Assembly (NCBI GenBank): GCA_037178675.1
Contig: JAYMGJ010000221.1
Coordinates: 85,632 to 149,631 of the forward strand
Origin: Scleroderma bovista
Taxonomy: Eukaryota; Basidiomycota; Agaricomycetes; Boletales; Sclerodermataceae
Direction: 5' to 3'
Length of the DNA stretch: 64,000 nt
The translations under genes were made by a program, and so were the position numbers. Below are positions 35,439 through 48,250 of the stretch, piece by piece; position 1 is the first letter of the stretch, and the number at the start of each line of letters is the position of its first letter. Below the pieces are notes generated by a model. That model had not been told where the DNA came from and did not search any database. It worked only from the letters and a program-made list of their open reading frames with translations.

Positions 35439-35820
35439 TGACGGGGTTTTTACAACATGTTACTAGGCGCCCTCTGTGGACCATGACTATGACCTCGATG
35501 TAATGTGGATATGATCTGATGATTTGTCGAGGGTCTCTAGGATATTGGCATGATTGGATTAGCAAACCCGTTGCAGGCAGCAGAGCGGCCAGATAGTACG
35601 TGCATCACATAATTTCTTTTTTCTGTGACAGTGTTGCCTAACTTGTGCTCTTCGTTCCTCAGAAGGGATTTATGTATCTGAGCGCCTGGCCAGAGTATGT
35701 AGTACATGATAACGCGAAGAAGTCGGTTCGTGTTCCTCGTGCTTCCCTCCCCTCCTTCCTGGCACCCCGCTTAAGTCAGTATATTGATTCCCATCCATCA
35801 TCTCCCCACCTCCACTGGCG

Positions 35821-38800
35821 ATGGATACAGCAGTGACTTTCCAAGAAGAACCTGGCCAGACCTCTGCTAATCCTAATCGAACTGTATGTATTTTGGAGCA
35901 CGAGCCCACTGTCACTGATTCCTCGCCTTTCTGTGGGTGAAGAGTATCTTCGGCGAGCTGCATATTGTAGTAGAGGAGCGATTTGGCTCTATTGACCTTG
36001 GAGATCGGGTTTCTCTAGACGCATCGAAGCTCGTTGGATTTGGCGCCTATGGTAACGTGTACGAAGGAACTCTGCACCCAGAACAAACAAAAGTGGCTGT
36101 GAAAGTCGTCCGTCATTGTAATAAGAGTGATCTTCTTGAGCTCAAGGTCAGTAGGTCCTTTACTCTCATCGCCCTCATGTCTCACGGCAGGGATCAGAGA
36201 GTGCTGGGAGAAGTGTATGTCTGGTCCAAGCTCGATCACGAAAACGTTATCAAACTACTTGGGATTACAACTTCTTTTGATCATACAATATCTATAGTGT
36301 CGCCATTGATGTCCAGGGGAAATGCGTTTGACTACGTGCAAAATCCAGATGTCGACCCTCGTCCATTGGTGTGCTACATGAACCTATTTCACATTTGTTG
36401 CTCGTCTCAGCTCGTCATTTAGATTCTGGGGATCGCTAAAGGACTACAGTACCTCCACACGTATGAGCAGGGACCTATTATACATGGAGACATTAAAGGC
36501 GTGGGTGTTTTTATTCCTGCGTCAGTTGTTTGATTCAACAACCACCCTCGTAGTCAAACGTTTTGGTCTCCAATGATGGACGTGCACTCCTTACCGACTT
36601 TGGTTTCTCCCATCTTGCCGGGGCATCATTTAGCCTGGCTGTCGAACAGCGCCAAGGAGGTACCTTGAATTGGATGGTTCCCGAATACTTGGAGGACAAG
36701 TTCATGATGACCACTGCAGGCGACGTGTGGGCCTTCGGAATGACAACACTTGTAAGCTATTCGACAGCGCTTCCATTAAATATCATTCAACTTTATCTTT
36801 GAAGGAGTTGTTTACTAGGAAGCGCCCATTCGATCATTTAAAGAACGCAGGTGTGATAATATGTCACATTTTTTTCAATAAACTTGAACGCCCAAGCCTG
36901 AATGCCTCTTGCTCCCGCCTGACGGATGAGTGGTGGAATATATGTTTGTTATGCTGGCATCACGACCCATCTCAGCGTGCTTCGATATCAAGCGTTGTCG
37001 AGAACATCAAAACTTTCCACCTACGCAATCGCCTTCTGACTCGCAATATAACTCACCCTCAAAATTTATCCAAGGTTGTCACAGGCTCGCTTCCTCGTCC
37101 GGTGTGTACCTTTTTTCAACGTGATACCATTACTCTCCGTCTAACTTCCAAGTGTACCCAGTCCTATATCGCCAAGCATGCATTGTGAGCCAGTGTCCAC
37201 CATCGTGGACTAATGACTGATATATACTATCCACCAGTTCAGATTCACATGATCCGAGTGGACTCCGCGAACTAGCCCATCATGCATCGCGGTATAGCGT
37301 CGTTTTGGATGGCCGGGTCTCCGGTGACAATCCACGGCTTCGTGGGGGGTACGCTCTTGTTCGTTCTGGCACTCTGTACCCGTCTGGGGTGGCTGTTGTA
37401 GCTCCTGTAGGCAGTGGCCTTCTGAGTGATGCAAAGACTACCAAGGTAAGGTCACTCACGAACCATCGTGATTTGCCCTTAAAGTGATCCTGGGGGCATA
37501 GGTAGCTGTAAAGACTCCAGTCAGTGGGCCTGAAGATATAAAAGCCATCAAGGTATTTTTCGCCATCATATTTTGGCTCGTTCTGACACTTAGGCAGCTA
37601 ATCCTCAGAGAAGCACATTTATGGTCGAAGCTCCATCATGAACACATCCTCCCATTCCTAGGCATCACGACCGATTTCGATCTGATGGTGTCAATCGTGA
37701 CTCCATGGATGGTAAAAGGGAACGCACACGATTATGTGCAAGACCGGGCCATCGATCCTCGTCCGCTGGTATGTCGAAGTGCCTTAATATAATTGGTAGC
37801 TTTATCTTATTTACACACGCAGATCTGGGGAATTGTACAAGGATTACATTATTTGCACAAGCACCCCTTAGGACCAATAATCCATGGCGATATGAAAGGC
37901 GTAAGTGTTCCTATCCCCCAGCGCAGCTTTACAAGACCTTTTTCTAGGCCAACGTAGTAATATCTGACGATGGAAAGGCTCTCCTTCACGATTTTGATCG
38001 TTCGCTGTTGAGAAATTCTTCATTTTCTATGTCGGTTTCAGGCCCGCAGGGAAGTACATTAAACTGGATGGCACCAGAAATGCTTGACAATGGCGATGCG
38101 TCAACTGAGGCTGATGTGTGGGCATTTGGAATGACGGCCTTGGTACGCGTTTCGTTCGCTCCTTCTTTAGAGGTAAATTGAATCTTTGTAGGAATTGTTC
38201 ACGCGGAAAAGACCTTTCCACGATTGCTGGAAAGTCATAGACATTATATCCAGTATTTTAGGAGGGCCACCACGTCGCCCAAGTGATGAAGAGACGTACT
38301 CTCGTATGACAAAGCAGTGGTGGGATATGTGTATCTCATGCTGGAGCCGCAACCCCTCCTTGCGACCGACAATGTCGGATTTGGTCGAAAGGATCAGAAA
38401 GATGGTACATCCCCAACGTTTCTTTGTTCCTCGTTGCCCACCAGCTGATGCAGATGGATTCTGACCTGGCGAGATATGTGGATCGACATTCGGTGGCGGA
38501 CGAGACTTCAATGGACCCGGCGCTCGCACTTGAAGAATTTTCTAAGCTGGCGTTGTCGTATGGCTTTGATCTCAGTGCGCAAATCGAACGAGATGAAATG
38601 TCGCCAAGTCCCAGTCACACAGCCATGGCACTCCAGAGGAAGTTACGCCAGAATGGGATACGAGGAACGATAGTCAACATTGTACGTTTATGGCGTCGAA
38701 AGAGAACAAGGGTAGCAGTGAAAACATTATGTGGCAGTCCTTGTAACATGAGGACTGTAAAGGTTGATATACCAATTACTTCTTTTGCGTATGGCTTACT

Positions 38801-39621
38801 CTCGGCCAGTATCTGGTCGAAGCAGTGCATGCATTGACCAAACTCCACCACCAAAACGTTCTTACTTTATCCGGAATCACCATAGCTAAATTCGATAGCA
38901 AGGTATCACTTGTGTCCGAATGGATGGAGATGGGAAGCGCTCGCGATTATGTACGAAATGACCATGTTGACCCTAGACCTCTGGTATGCAGAATGCATCC
39001 CCTCTTCTATTTGCAAGCCTTTGAAAAAACCCACTTAGCTCTTTGGAGTTGCAAACGGGCTGCAGTACCTTCACTCTGACATTTCACCGTGTCCCATATT
39101 TCACGGCGCTCTCAAAGGGGTATGCTCGCATTTTTATGACTCAGCAATGACTGAGCATATGTTAGTCGAATGTCCTGATCTCCGCTCGTCGACAACCACT
39201 CCTCACAGACTTCGGATTGTTTGACCTCACCGAATCTCCCTTTTTAGTAAAATGTGTTGGCACAATCAATTGGACACCCCCTGAACACTTGAATGATTTC
39301 AAGGGGTCTGCCGCGGGGGATGTGTGGGCGTTCGGGATGACAGCGTTGGTACGCCTGAGTTTCCTTCCCATTCGTTAAGTCAGATGTAGAAAATGTCTGC
39401 AGGAACTGTTCACTCGAATAATTCCATTCGATTCAATCCGTAGTTCAGAGGAACTTGAACGTCGTATTACTCAGGGACCACCTGATCGTCCTAGCGATGA
39501 GACTACTCGTCAACGTTTGACAGACGGATGGTGGACGCTCTGCTCAGTATGCTGGTCACATGATCCATCCCAACGTCCCTCGATCGACGAGATCATTGGG
39601 CTGATTGAAGATGAACTCTGA
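35821..39621 (+). CDS. Tandem triple-kinase protein (one kinase, two pseudokinase-like domains)
   Basis: About 17 short introns join roughly 970 residues into three kinase domains. Domain 1 (about 35990-37030): GFGAYGNVYEG glycine loop, VAVK, HGDIKG, DFG, VPE and DVWAFG all present. Domain 2 (about 37330-38400): degenerate loop, VAVK, HGDMKG, but DFD in place of DFG; MAPE kept. Domain 3 (about 38610-39610): loop lost, VAVK kept, HGALKG (catalytic Asp lost), DFG, PPE. Domains 1 and 2 are linked by introns 37102-37161 and 37185-37237; domain 2 has no in-frame Met of its own, which favours fusion. Domains 2 and 3 are linked by a 40-nt intron at 38405-38444. A separate-gene reading is possible if these introns are not spliced. 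No transmembrane segment is seen. Domain 1 probably phosphorylates; the others may regulate or scaffold (inference). Confidence 0.65.
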
Positions 39622-40122
39622 AGCTCGGCGGCGAGATAGAGACAAGACGCAGCGAGTGCCTATGGAAAGAAGATGAAAACGTGACACTTCAAACTCTTTA
39701 TTACTTGGGGTCTTTGGTTTGTATAGGTACTAATTTCCACGTCCGGAAGGTCTTGCCAGGTCACTATTGTTTCTGACGCATTGTGATTCTGTGGGGAATA
39801 GGTTTGGATGAGATGTTTGCCTGTATCATACCTACTTAACTAGAGCTGAATTACTGGTTATTTGTGTCAACTCACTAAGGCTGAGCAGGTTCTTCTTTGT
39901 TTGACACATCTTAGTGCTTCAACATACATAGGAAATTCATTTGCTCATGAAAATCACCACAAACTCACCACTTAGCTGGTTTGGATAGATGTGCTTTTCT
40001 GACAGGTCGATAAGTAGCATCGCCAGATCCTTTGCTGGAGGTGCAAGAAATAAGGCATGGGATAATGTGAATCAACTGAATTGAAGGACGGGAAAAGAGA
40101 CGTGAGTGTGTCCCATTACAAC
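39622..40122. other. Intergenic region, convergent 3' ends
   Basis: About 500 bp between the triple-kinase stop and the small unknown gene's stop on the other strand. No gene is seen. Confidence 0.35.
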
Positions 40123-40816
40123 TTATTCGTTTAGACGCAAGTACATTGAGGCTTCAAGGTCAACCCGGTCCTTAGTAAACGATAATGACATTGACCATGT
40201 GTCGATGCCATGCAGGGACTGCTTATCGTGTTGTAAGAAGTTGTGTAATGTTACGGTGTGAAGGAAAGAATACCGTACACTTACAGTCTCGACAACATCA
40301 TCATACATTTGTGGGTATTGGGTCGATGCTTGAAGAAGTTTCCGGTTTGACAGAGGGCAAGATTTTCTGCCTGTGTGACCGCCTTTGCAACAAGCCTGCG
40401 TCGGTCTATCCGATATCTATTTTTGTGCATACAAGTAACAAATCCGTCTGCGGTCCGGTTGTTCGTTTCAATGGTTAGTTTCCGATTCCGAACCTCGAGC
40501 CTCGGCGGTGATTTTGTAACCAATCTGCGGATCGTGTGGCCCATCAGTAGTAGTCTGGACTCACCTCTAGTGTCCTCGAGTCTGCAGCAATATAGAGCAT
40601 AGTTACAAAGAGCCATGATAGTGTTGGCCCTGAGGGTGACGTTGAGGGGGTTGAATACCCGCACTTTCGCCCTTATCATTCTCTTGGTTGGCGGTGAATC
40701 GGGCCCATCGTTGGAGCGCGTTGGAGTACTAGTACTAGGATTTATGTCACTACGATACATAAGCAAAGGTGGACAGACCACACATTTCGCTTGCCGAATA
40801 CTCGTCCTCCTTGCAT
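40123..40816 (-). CDS. Small spliced gene of unknown function
   Basis: A chain of plausible introns connects an ATG at 40816 (MQGGRVFGKRN) to YSNALQRWARFTANQENDK, then TLEIGYKITAEARDGFVTC, a basic LLQRRSHRQK stretch, and SLHGIDTWSMSLSF ending YLRLNE at 40123. That is about 115 residues. Several introns have textbook ends and a CTAAC branch, but two are under 50 nt and one exon is only 15 nt, so the model is fragile. Another frame in the same place stays open for 166 codons without splicing but has no better protein character. No known family was recognised. It is divergent from the GDP-mannose transporter, with starts about 210 bp apart. Confidence 0.4.
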
Positions 40817-41027
40817 CCCTCCGCTTTTTTCTGTCTTATAGGATTCCGGTATTTGTACTTCCGAGCATTGCTATCTTCCTTTCTTTCACTGCCTCGGGAC
40901 GTGCCTCTGACCGAGACGTTTATATCACACGCTCCTGCGCCCCGGTCTCTCAATCAACGACCACAAGATCAACCTTTTCGTTTCTCTTCCACGAATCCCC
41001 AGTCCCTGTTCACTCAGTGGGTTGCCC
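40817..41027. promoter_or_regulatory. Short upstream region of the GDP-mannose transporter
   Basis: About 210 bp, rich in C and T on the plus strand, shared with the small divergent gene. Pyrimidine-rich leaders of this kind are common before strongly expressed fungal genes. Confidence 0.35.
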
Positions 41028-42553
41028 ATGGCCAATTCCAAGGAAACTGTGCAGGAAGATGTCGCGGAACTTAGGAGAAACCTTGCTACAGGGAACCAAA
41101 AAGACAACAGCAACGTACCCTCTGCCAGTAAGTCTTCTCCGTCTTGATTTCGGCGTCCATTTTCTAAACTCTGTACAGTTCCTTCCGTTGTTTGCTACTG
41201 TATAGCGTCGATACTGATGACTGTCGTGAACAAGGTGTGGGGGATGTTCGTACGCCATCCGTGAAATTCACCCCACTCTAGTTCGTTGTCTCAGGTCAAC
41301 AGTTCAACATGACTTTCCTGCTGCTTTCGATGCAGAGCATAGTCTGCGTGGCTTGTGTACTGACTGTCAAGAAGCTTGGGATCATCTCGTTCCGAGATTA
41401 CGACACCAAAGATGCGGCAACGTGGTTCCCTATTAGCGCATTGCTGGTCAGCGTCATCTACACCGGTTCCAAGAGTCTCGTATGTTTTCGCCGTTTTATG
41501 CTGCCTGACTATTTTGTTGATAAGGCTATGTTAAAGCAATATCTAAGTATACCTGTTTACACAATATTTAAGAACTTGACCATCATACTCATCGTATGTT
41601 TTTATGCATTGTGTGTGAACGCAATATCTCACTCGCATCCAGGCCTATGGCGAAGTGTTGTGGTTTAATGGACGCGTTACCAGCCTTACCATGGTTGCGT
41701 TCCTGCTCATGGTGTGTCCTCTGCTTTGGACAGGTATTACTTGGCATTCACACCAATCTTGTCTAGGTCCTATCGTCGGTCCTTGCCGCATGGATAGATG
41801 TGAATGGTGCGATGGAAAAGACGAGCGGTTCATCAAGCATAATGACGGCCGTTAGCATGGATGCTATGACCGATGCCCTGCGCAAGCTTAATGTTGGATA
41901 TATCTGGATGCTCCTGAACTGCCTGACCAGTGCGGCCTATGCAAGTTCCCTCCCTGGTCTTCCTATTTGTCCGCTCACCTGCCAGGTTAGGTCTTGCTAA
42001 TGAGGAAACGAATCAAGGCCACAGGCTTCTCCGATTGGGACTCGATGTTCTATAATAACCTGTTGTCGATTCCCGTTCTTCTCCTGTTTTCTGTCGCTAT
42101 TGAAGATTGGGGATCGAGTAATCTGGTTCGCAATTTGTGAGTGCCTAGGAGCGAATGTGTTGGACGAGTGTGCTGAGTATTGATCCCTTTTCAGTCCCGT
42201 CGAAACAAGGAACGTGCTGCTGCTCGCGATCGCTTTCTCAGGCGCAGCGGCAGTTGGCATCTCATATAGCACGGCATGGTGTGTGCGGACAACAAGTAGC
42301 ACGACATACAGGTACGTGACGAACACGTTGTTTGAACTAACACTGATATGGTTACAGCATGGTGGGAGCTCTGAACAAGTTGCCCGTTGCTGCGTCAGGG
42401 ATGTTATTGTTTGGAGATGCTGTGACATTTGGGTCTGTTTCAGCCATTGCCGTTGGGTTCGTCGCGGGAATCGTGTACGCGATCGCAAAGAATAATCAGA
42501 AAAAGATGGAGGCACGGGAGTCAGTTATACCCATGTCAAATCGCCGGTCATAG
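41028..42553 (+). CDS. VRG4: GDP-mannose transporter (VRG4/Vig4 type)
   Basis: Starts [18 protein letters not shown] with a first intron after residue ~37, and ends VIPMSNRRS at 42551-42553. About ten hydrophobic helices are evident. Signature blocks include [19 protein letters not shown] near TM1-2, [32 protein letters not shown] and the nucleotide-sugar motif [13 protein letters not shown]. The GALNK motif is the GDP-mannose-binding site known from yeast Vrg4. It carries GDP-mannose from cytosol into the Golgi lumen for N- and O-glycan and mannan synthesis. It is an essential single-copy gene in most fungi, and no break is seen here. Confidence 0.93.
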
Positions 42554-42810
42554 ATGAGTACATACTTCACATGCACGTACGTCGGATGTCACACATTAGC
42601 GCACTTAGAACGTGGTAGATAGGCAGCACGGACACACACTACCATAGCACTTGCATCGAATTAGCCCACCCTAATCCCATGTTATTGCGGAGGTACACTC
42701 AAATTCCGAGTTCCGCTGATGCCGATTTCGTAATCGCCCCACGCCAAAAAAGCCCGCGTCCCAATATTCGATAAGATCCCTGCTTGTCTCTCTCCCCATC
42801 GTCAATCCCC

Positions 42811-45800
42811 ATGGCTGCAGAAACTCCCTCTCTCCACCCGCCGCGGCTGGCCCACACGTTCGTGGCCACGCCCAGTGCCCCCGGCACACCCGTTCATTCC
42901 ATCCAGACCATGCGCAGGAAGTCTGCTGGTCACAGTGGCCCGCTCACGAAGATCCTTGTTGCCAATCGAGGTGTACGTCTCTATCATAATCATCGCTGAG
43001 CACCTTTACACGTCCCTCTGCAGGAAATCGCCATTCGAGTGTTCCGTACCGCGCACGAACTGGCCATGCACACCGTTGCGATCTATTCTTACGAGGATCG
43101 AATGTCCGCTCACAGGCAAAAGGCGTGTCATACTCATTTCTATGCGTCCACTCTCCTGACATGTGACTCTTCAGGCCGATGAAGCCTATCAGGTTGGCAA
43201 GGGCCTCACCCCCGTCGGGGCATACCTCTCCCAGGACGATATCATCAGAATTGCATTAGAACATGGCGTCGACATGATTCATCCCGGGTGCGGTATACAC
43301 TAGTCCAGGGGCGTCTGTAGACTAACCCTCTTTCAGTTATGGTTTCCTTTCCGAGAACGCCACATTCGCTCGCAAAGTCGAGCAAGCCGGCATTGCGTTC
43401 GTTGGACCCTCCCCTGAGGTCATCGACAACTGCGGTGACAAGACGAAGGCGCGTGATTTGGGTAAACACGTTCCCTGATTCACGTCCAAATGTTCTGATT
43501 CTCTCTCTCCAGCTATGCGTGTCGGTGTGCCTGTGGTGCCGGGCACACCCGGCCCGGTCCAATCCTATATCGAAGGCGAAGGCTTCACCAACGAATATGG
43601 TTTCCCAGGTCAATGGCAATCACATGACATCGTCTCCTCCGCTAACGCGTTCTGTAGTCATTATCAAAGCTGCTATGGGTGGAGGCGGTCGTGGTATGCG
43701 TGTCGTCCGCGAACAATCCGACTTCAAAAACGCGTTCGAGCGCGCCGTGTCCGAAGCCAAGTCCGCGTTCGGCGATGGCACCGTCTTCATCGAACGTTTC
43801 TTGGAACGGCCAAGGCATATTGAAGTCCAGATCCTTGCCGATGCCGCCGGAAACACAATTCACATGTTTGAGCGTGATTGTTCCGTTCAGAGACGCCATC
43901 AAAAGGTCGTCGAGGTGGCTCCTGCTACCCATCTCCCCGAAGACGTTAGACAGGCTATTCTGAATGATGCCATCAAGCTTGCCAAGAGCGTTGGCTACAG
44001 GAATGCGGGCACTGCCGAGTTCTTGGTTGATCAGATGGGCAGACATTACTTCATCGAGATTAACCCACGGATTCAAGTCGAACACACTATCACCGGTGCG
44101 GATTAGATTCACTGCCACTGTTTCACACGTGCACGCTAACGATGTTGCAATTTACAGAGGAAATCACGGGCATCGATATCGTAGCTGCGCAGATTCAGAT
44201 TGCAGCAGGTGCTACCCTCCCGCAGCTTGGATTGACCCAGGAGGCCATCACTCGTCGCGGCTTTGCCATTCAATGTCGTATCACCACGGAAGACCCAGCG
44301 ACAGGATTCCAGCCCGATACTGGGAAAATCGAAGTGTACCGCAGTGCTGGTGGGAATGGTGTCCGTCTCGACGCATCCTCAGGTTTCGCAGGCGCGCAGA
44401 TTACGGTCAGCTGGAACCACATCCACCTCAGCAAAGTATTGACAATGTCTCCCACACTAGCCCCACTATGACAGTTTGCTGGTCAAATGTACTGTTAGTG
44501 GTACCACTTACGAGGTTGCACGCCGCAAGATGTTGCGTGCTCTGGTAGAGTTCCGCATTCGTGGCGTCAAGGTAATCTTTGCTGTGAATGGATGTCTTAC
44601 AGACGCTCAATCCGCCGATCGTAGACCAACATACCATTCTTGTTCCGTCTTCTGACCCACGATGTTTTCATCGGGGGAAAAACTTGGACAACTGTGAGTC
44701 CTGTTAGCCCCTATATGCGATTGCCCTGACACGTGTTCGTCTAGTTCATCGATGATACCCCTGAACTCTTCAAGCTCGTCCAGAGCCAGAACCGTGCTCA
44801 GAAACTACTCGCATACCTTGGAGACCTCGCTGTCAACGGAAGCTCCATCAAGGGTCAGACAGGCGACCCAGGCCTCAAAAAGGATATCGAAACTCCCAAG
44901 CTCGAGAACCGCGAGGACCCCAATGGTCCACCCCTCGACACATCTTATCCTTGCGAAAGCGGATGGCGCAATATCATCGTCGACCAGGGCCCCGAAGCCT
45001 TCGCAAAGGCGGTGCGCGAATACCCCGGTACGCTCATCATGGACACAACGTGGCGCGATGCACACCAGTCCCTCCTTGCTACCCGTCTCCGGACGGTCGA
45101 GATGCTCAACATCGCAAAGGAGACTAGCTGGGCTCTTGCCAATGCATACAGTTTGGAGATGTGGGGAGGTGCCACGTTCGATGTTGCGATGCGCTTCTTG
45201 TACGAGGATCCCTGGGAGCGCTTGGTGCGTAGCGCGATGTTGGTTATAGAATACGAGCTGATGGGCCATGTTAGCGTACGTTGAGGAAGTTGGTGCCTAA
45301 CATTCCTTTCCAAGCTCTCGTTCGTGGTGCCAACGGTGTTGGATATTCTAGTTACCCGTAAGTTCGCAGGAGACTTGCAATGCGCTTCACACTAATGTTT
45401 TGTGCTAGTGATAATGCAATCTACGAATTTTCCAAGAAGGCAGTTGAGAATGGCCTGGATATCTTCCGTGTGTTCGATTCGCTGAACTACTTTGGTAAGT
45501 GGGCAGAGCTATGAAGTGGGACGCATTCTGACCTCTCTCAGAGAATGTAAGGAAGGTTTAAATAGCAGAATCGCGTTAATTTTGAATTTGTTTCCAGATG
45601 AGACTCGGTATTGATGCCGCCAAGAAGGCTGGTGGTGTTGTCGAGGCTGTCGTCTGCTACAGTGGTGATGTTGCGAACCCCAAGGAGACCAAGTACACTC
45701 TTGAGTATTACCTCGACTTCGTCGATAAGCTTATCCACGAAGGTATTCACGTTCTTGGTGTCAAGGATATGGCCGGTCTGTTGAAACCTGAGGCTGCCAA

Positions 45801-47748
45801 GTTGTAGGTATACTAGTCTACCACGCTGGAGCCGCACTCACCGTTATTTTCAGGCTCATTGGTGCTATAAGAGAGAAGTACCCCGATATTCCGATCCATG
45901 TCCACTCTCATGACACCGCTGGAATTGCTACCGCCAGCATGCTTGCTGCGGCAGCAGCTGGTGCCGACATTGTTGATGTCGCAATTGACAGTAAGGATGC
46001 AGATGATAGTTGCCGGGGAATCTGCACTGACTGGCGAACCAGGCATGTCGGGCTTGACCTCTCAGCCTTCCATGGGCGCTGTGTGCATGGCGCTGGAGCA
46101 GACCAAGCTTGGCACGGGTATCCGCTATGCCGATATCCAAGCCCTCAACGGCTACTGGACCCAAGTTCGCATGCTTTACAACTGCTTCGAAGCGAACGTT
46201 CGCGCGTCGGACTCCAGTGTATTTGAGCATGAAATGCCAGGAGGACAATACACGAACCTCATGGTATGGCAAGCTGTTCTTTACATCTTGCGCATCGTGG
46301 CTGATCGGCTGTAGTTCCAAGCTTCTCAGCTCGGTCTGGGAAGCCAGTGGATAGGTACGCTGCCGTGCTTCTCGACATGTTTGTTGGTTTGACATTTCAT
46401 TTCTCAAGAGGTGAAGAAGAAATATGTTGAAGCTAATGAACTTGTGTGTAGTTGCCTCACCTTGAACTTGTGATCCCTTACTGACCGTTCCATGCACAGT
46501 GCGGCAACATTGTCAAGGTATGTGTCACAGGCAATGTCCTCGGAGGATGCACTTGCTTAATTTGAAGCGGGCAGGTCACGCCATCTTCCAAGGTTGTTGG
46601 TGACTTTGCACAATTTATGACCCAAAACCGCCTTTCGAAGGAGGACGTTCTTACACGCGCAGATCAACTCGACTTCCCATCGTCAGTTGTTGAATTCTTC
46701 CAGGGATACCTCGGGCAGCCGGTTGGAGGCTTCCCAGAACCGCTGCGTAGCCAGATTATACGAAACAAGCCTAGAATAGATGGCCGTCCAGGAGCGACAC
46801 TTGCTCCATTGGAGTTCAGGAAGATCAAAGCCGAATTGCGAAGCAAGTTTGGCAAACATATCTCTGATACCGACGTCCAGTCATATGTTATGTATCCTAA
46901 AGTGCGTCTTTCTCACCGCAGTAACACCGACGGAGTCGCTGATCCTCGGTATGACTTCTAGGTGTTCGAAGAGTACCAGGGCTTCGTCCAGAAATACGGA
47001 GACCTCAGGTACGTGGTTTCCCCAGTGTGGACTACTGAGCGATAGTGGAACTCATGCGCACATCGTCAGCGTGCTTCCCACACGCTACTTCCTAGGCCGC
47101 CCTGATACCGGCGAGGAAATGCACATTGAGATTGAAAAGGGTAAGATGCTTATCGTGCGCCTGATGGCAGTCGGGCCGATTGTCGAGGGCCGTGCCCAGC
47201 GGGATGTCTGGTTCGAGGTCAACGGCGAGGTGGGTCTATAATTATTATGAATTACTCCGTTACTGCGATTACTCATGGTGCCAACAGGTCCGGGCTGTTT
47301 CTGTTGAGGACAAGAATTCCGCCGTCGAAACTCTCTCTCGAGAACGGGCAACATCCGACCCCGGTTCGGTTGGCGCCCCCATGTCGGGTGTAGTCGTTGA
47401 GGTTAGGGTTAAGGAAGGTCAGGAGATCAAGAAGGGTGATCCCGTCTGCGGTCAGTGATCCCCGAAACTAAGCTTGTGATGCTTTGCTGATAGGCTGATT
47501 CACGTGACCCGATAACAGTGCTGAGCGCAATGAAGGCAAGTTTTGGTTGAAACTACTGCTATCGGACCACTGACTATCATACAGATGGAATCGTCGGTGA
47601 GCGCGCCTGTCTCAGGACATATCAAACGCGTTGTCGTTCATGAGGGTGCGTTGGCTTGTGCTATTCAGATAAGCCTAGTGACTAACGTATCGTCACATCA
47701 GGTGATTCGATAAACCAGGGAGATTTGGTGGTAGAGATAGTCCACTGA
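42811..47748 (+). CDS. PYC: Pyruvate carboxylase
   Basis: Starts [16 protein letters not shown] at 42811 and ends GDLVVEIVH at 47746-47748. The biotin carboxylase domain follows the first 50 residues: [63 protein letters not shown]. The carboxyltransferase domain has [15 protein letters not shown] and [15 protein letters not shown]. The C-terminal biotin carrier has [12 protein letters not shown]; its MKM biotinylation site is split by an intron between Lys and Met. It converts pyruvate and bicarbonate to oxaloacetate in the cytosol (no mitochondrial leader is obvious), feeding gluconeogenesis and the TCA cycle. All three catalytic modules are present in the usual order with many short introns. 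Confidence 0.96.
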
Positions 47749-48250
47749 ATAAAGTATCCAAGGAACAGTGCCAAAATTCTCGTCACAATGGTCCCATGAA
47801 CGACTGTATCATTAGACTCTTCGTAACTAGCAAAGCTCAATAACTTCCCTGAAGATTTCTGCTCAGCAAATCATATACGTAAACGCGGGAATGGAATGCC
47901 GATTCCCAGTAAGCATCTATCGGTTCGGATAGCTGTGAACGTGGATATCGCACAGTTCGGCTTCCAATGACGCCATGGCAGAGTAGGGAAGGCATGTGAA
48001 GCAACGGCGATGCAAGAGAACGTGAACAGGAAACGTGGACAACTACCTTCTCACAGAAGATTGTACTTCATCCAGGACTTTGAAATACGTGACTAGGACC
48101 CTGGCTAGATATGCCTTTGAGGTGGCTGAAACACGTTTGTTGAATTTGATTGACGGCGCAGTTTGAGCGTATCTTGCGCGATGGATCGGAATAAAAGATA
48201 GCAGTACTTGGAAACTGAATGATGACAAAAAGCTTGACGACCTGCAAGTA
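47749..48250. other. Intergenic region between convergent genes
   Basis: About 500 bp holding the 3' ends of PYC and the nitronate monooxygenase. Short frames here show no coding character. Confidence 0.35.

Noticed and set aside
34861..35820. Extra kinase domain between the two kinase loci
   Set aside because: None of the kinase motifs (VAVK, HGD, DFG, APE) occur here; only a small unrelated spliced frame is possible.
40281..40781. Unspliced 166-codon minus-strand frame
   Set aside because: Overlaps a better spliced model in another frame, and its own composition (Arg/Asn/Cys scatter) is not protein-like.
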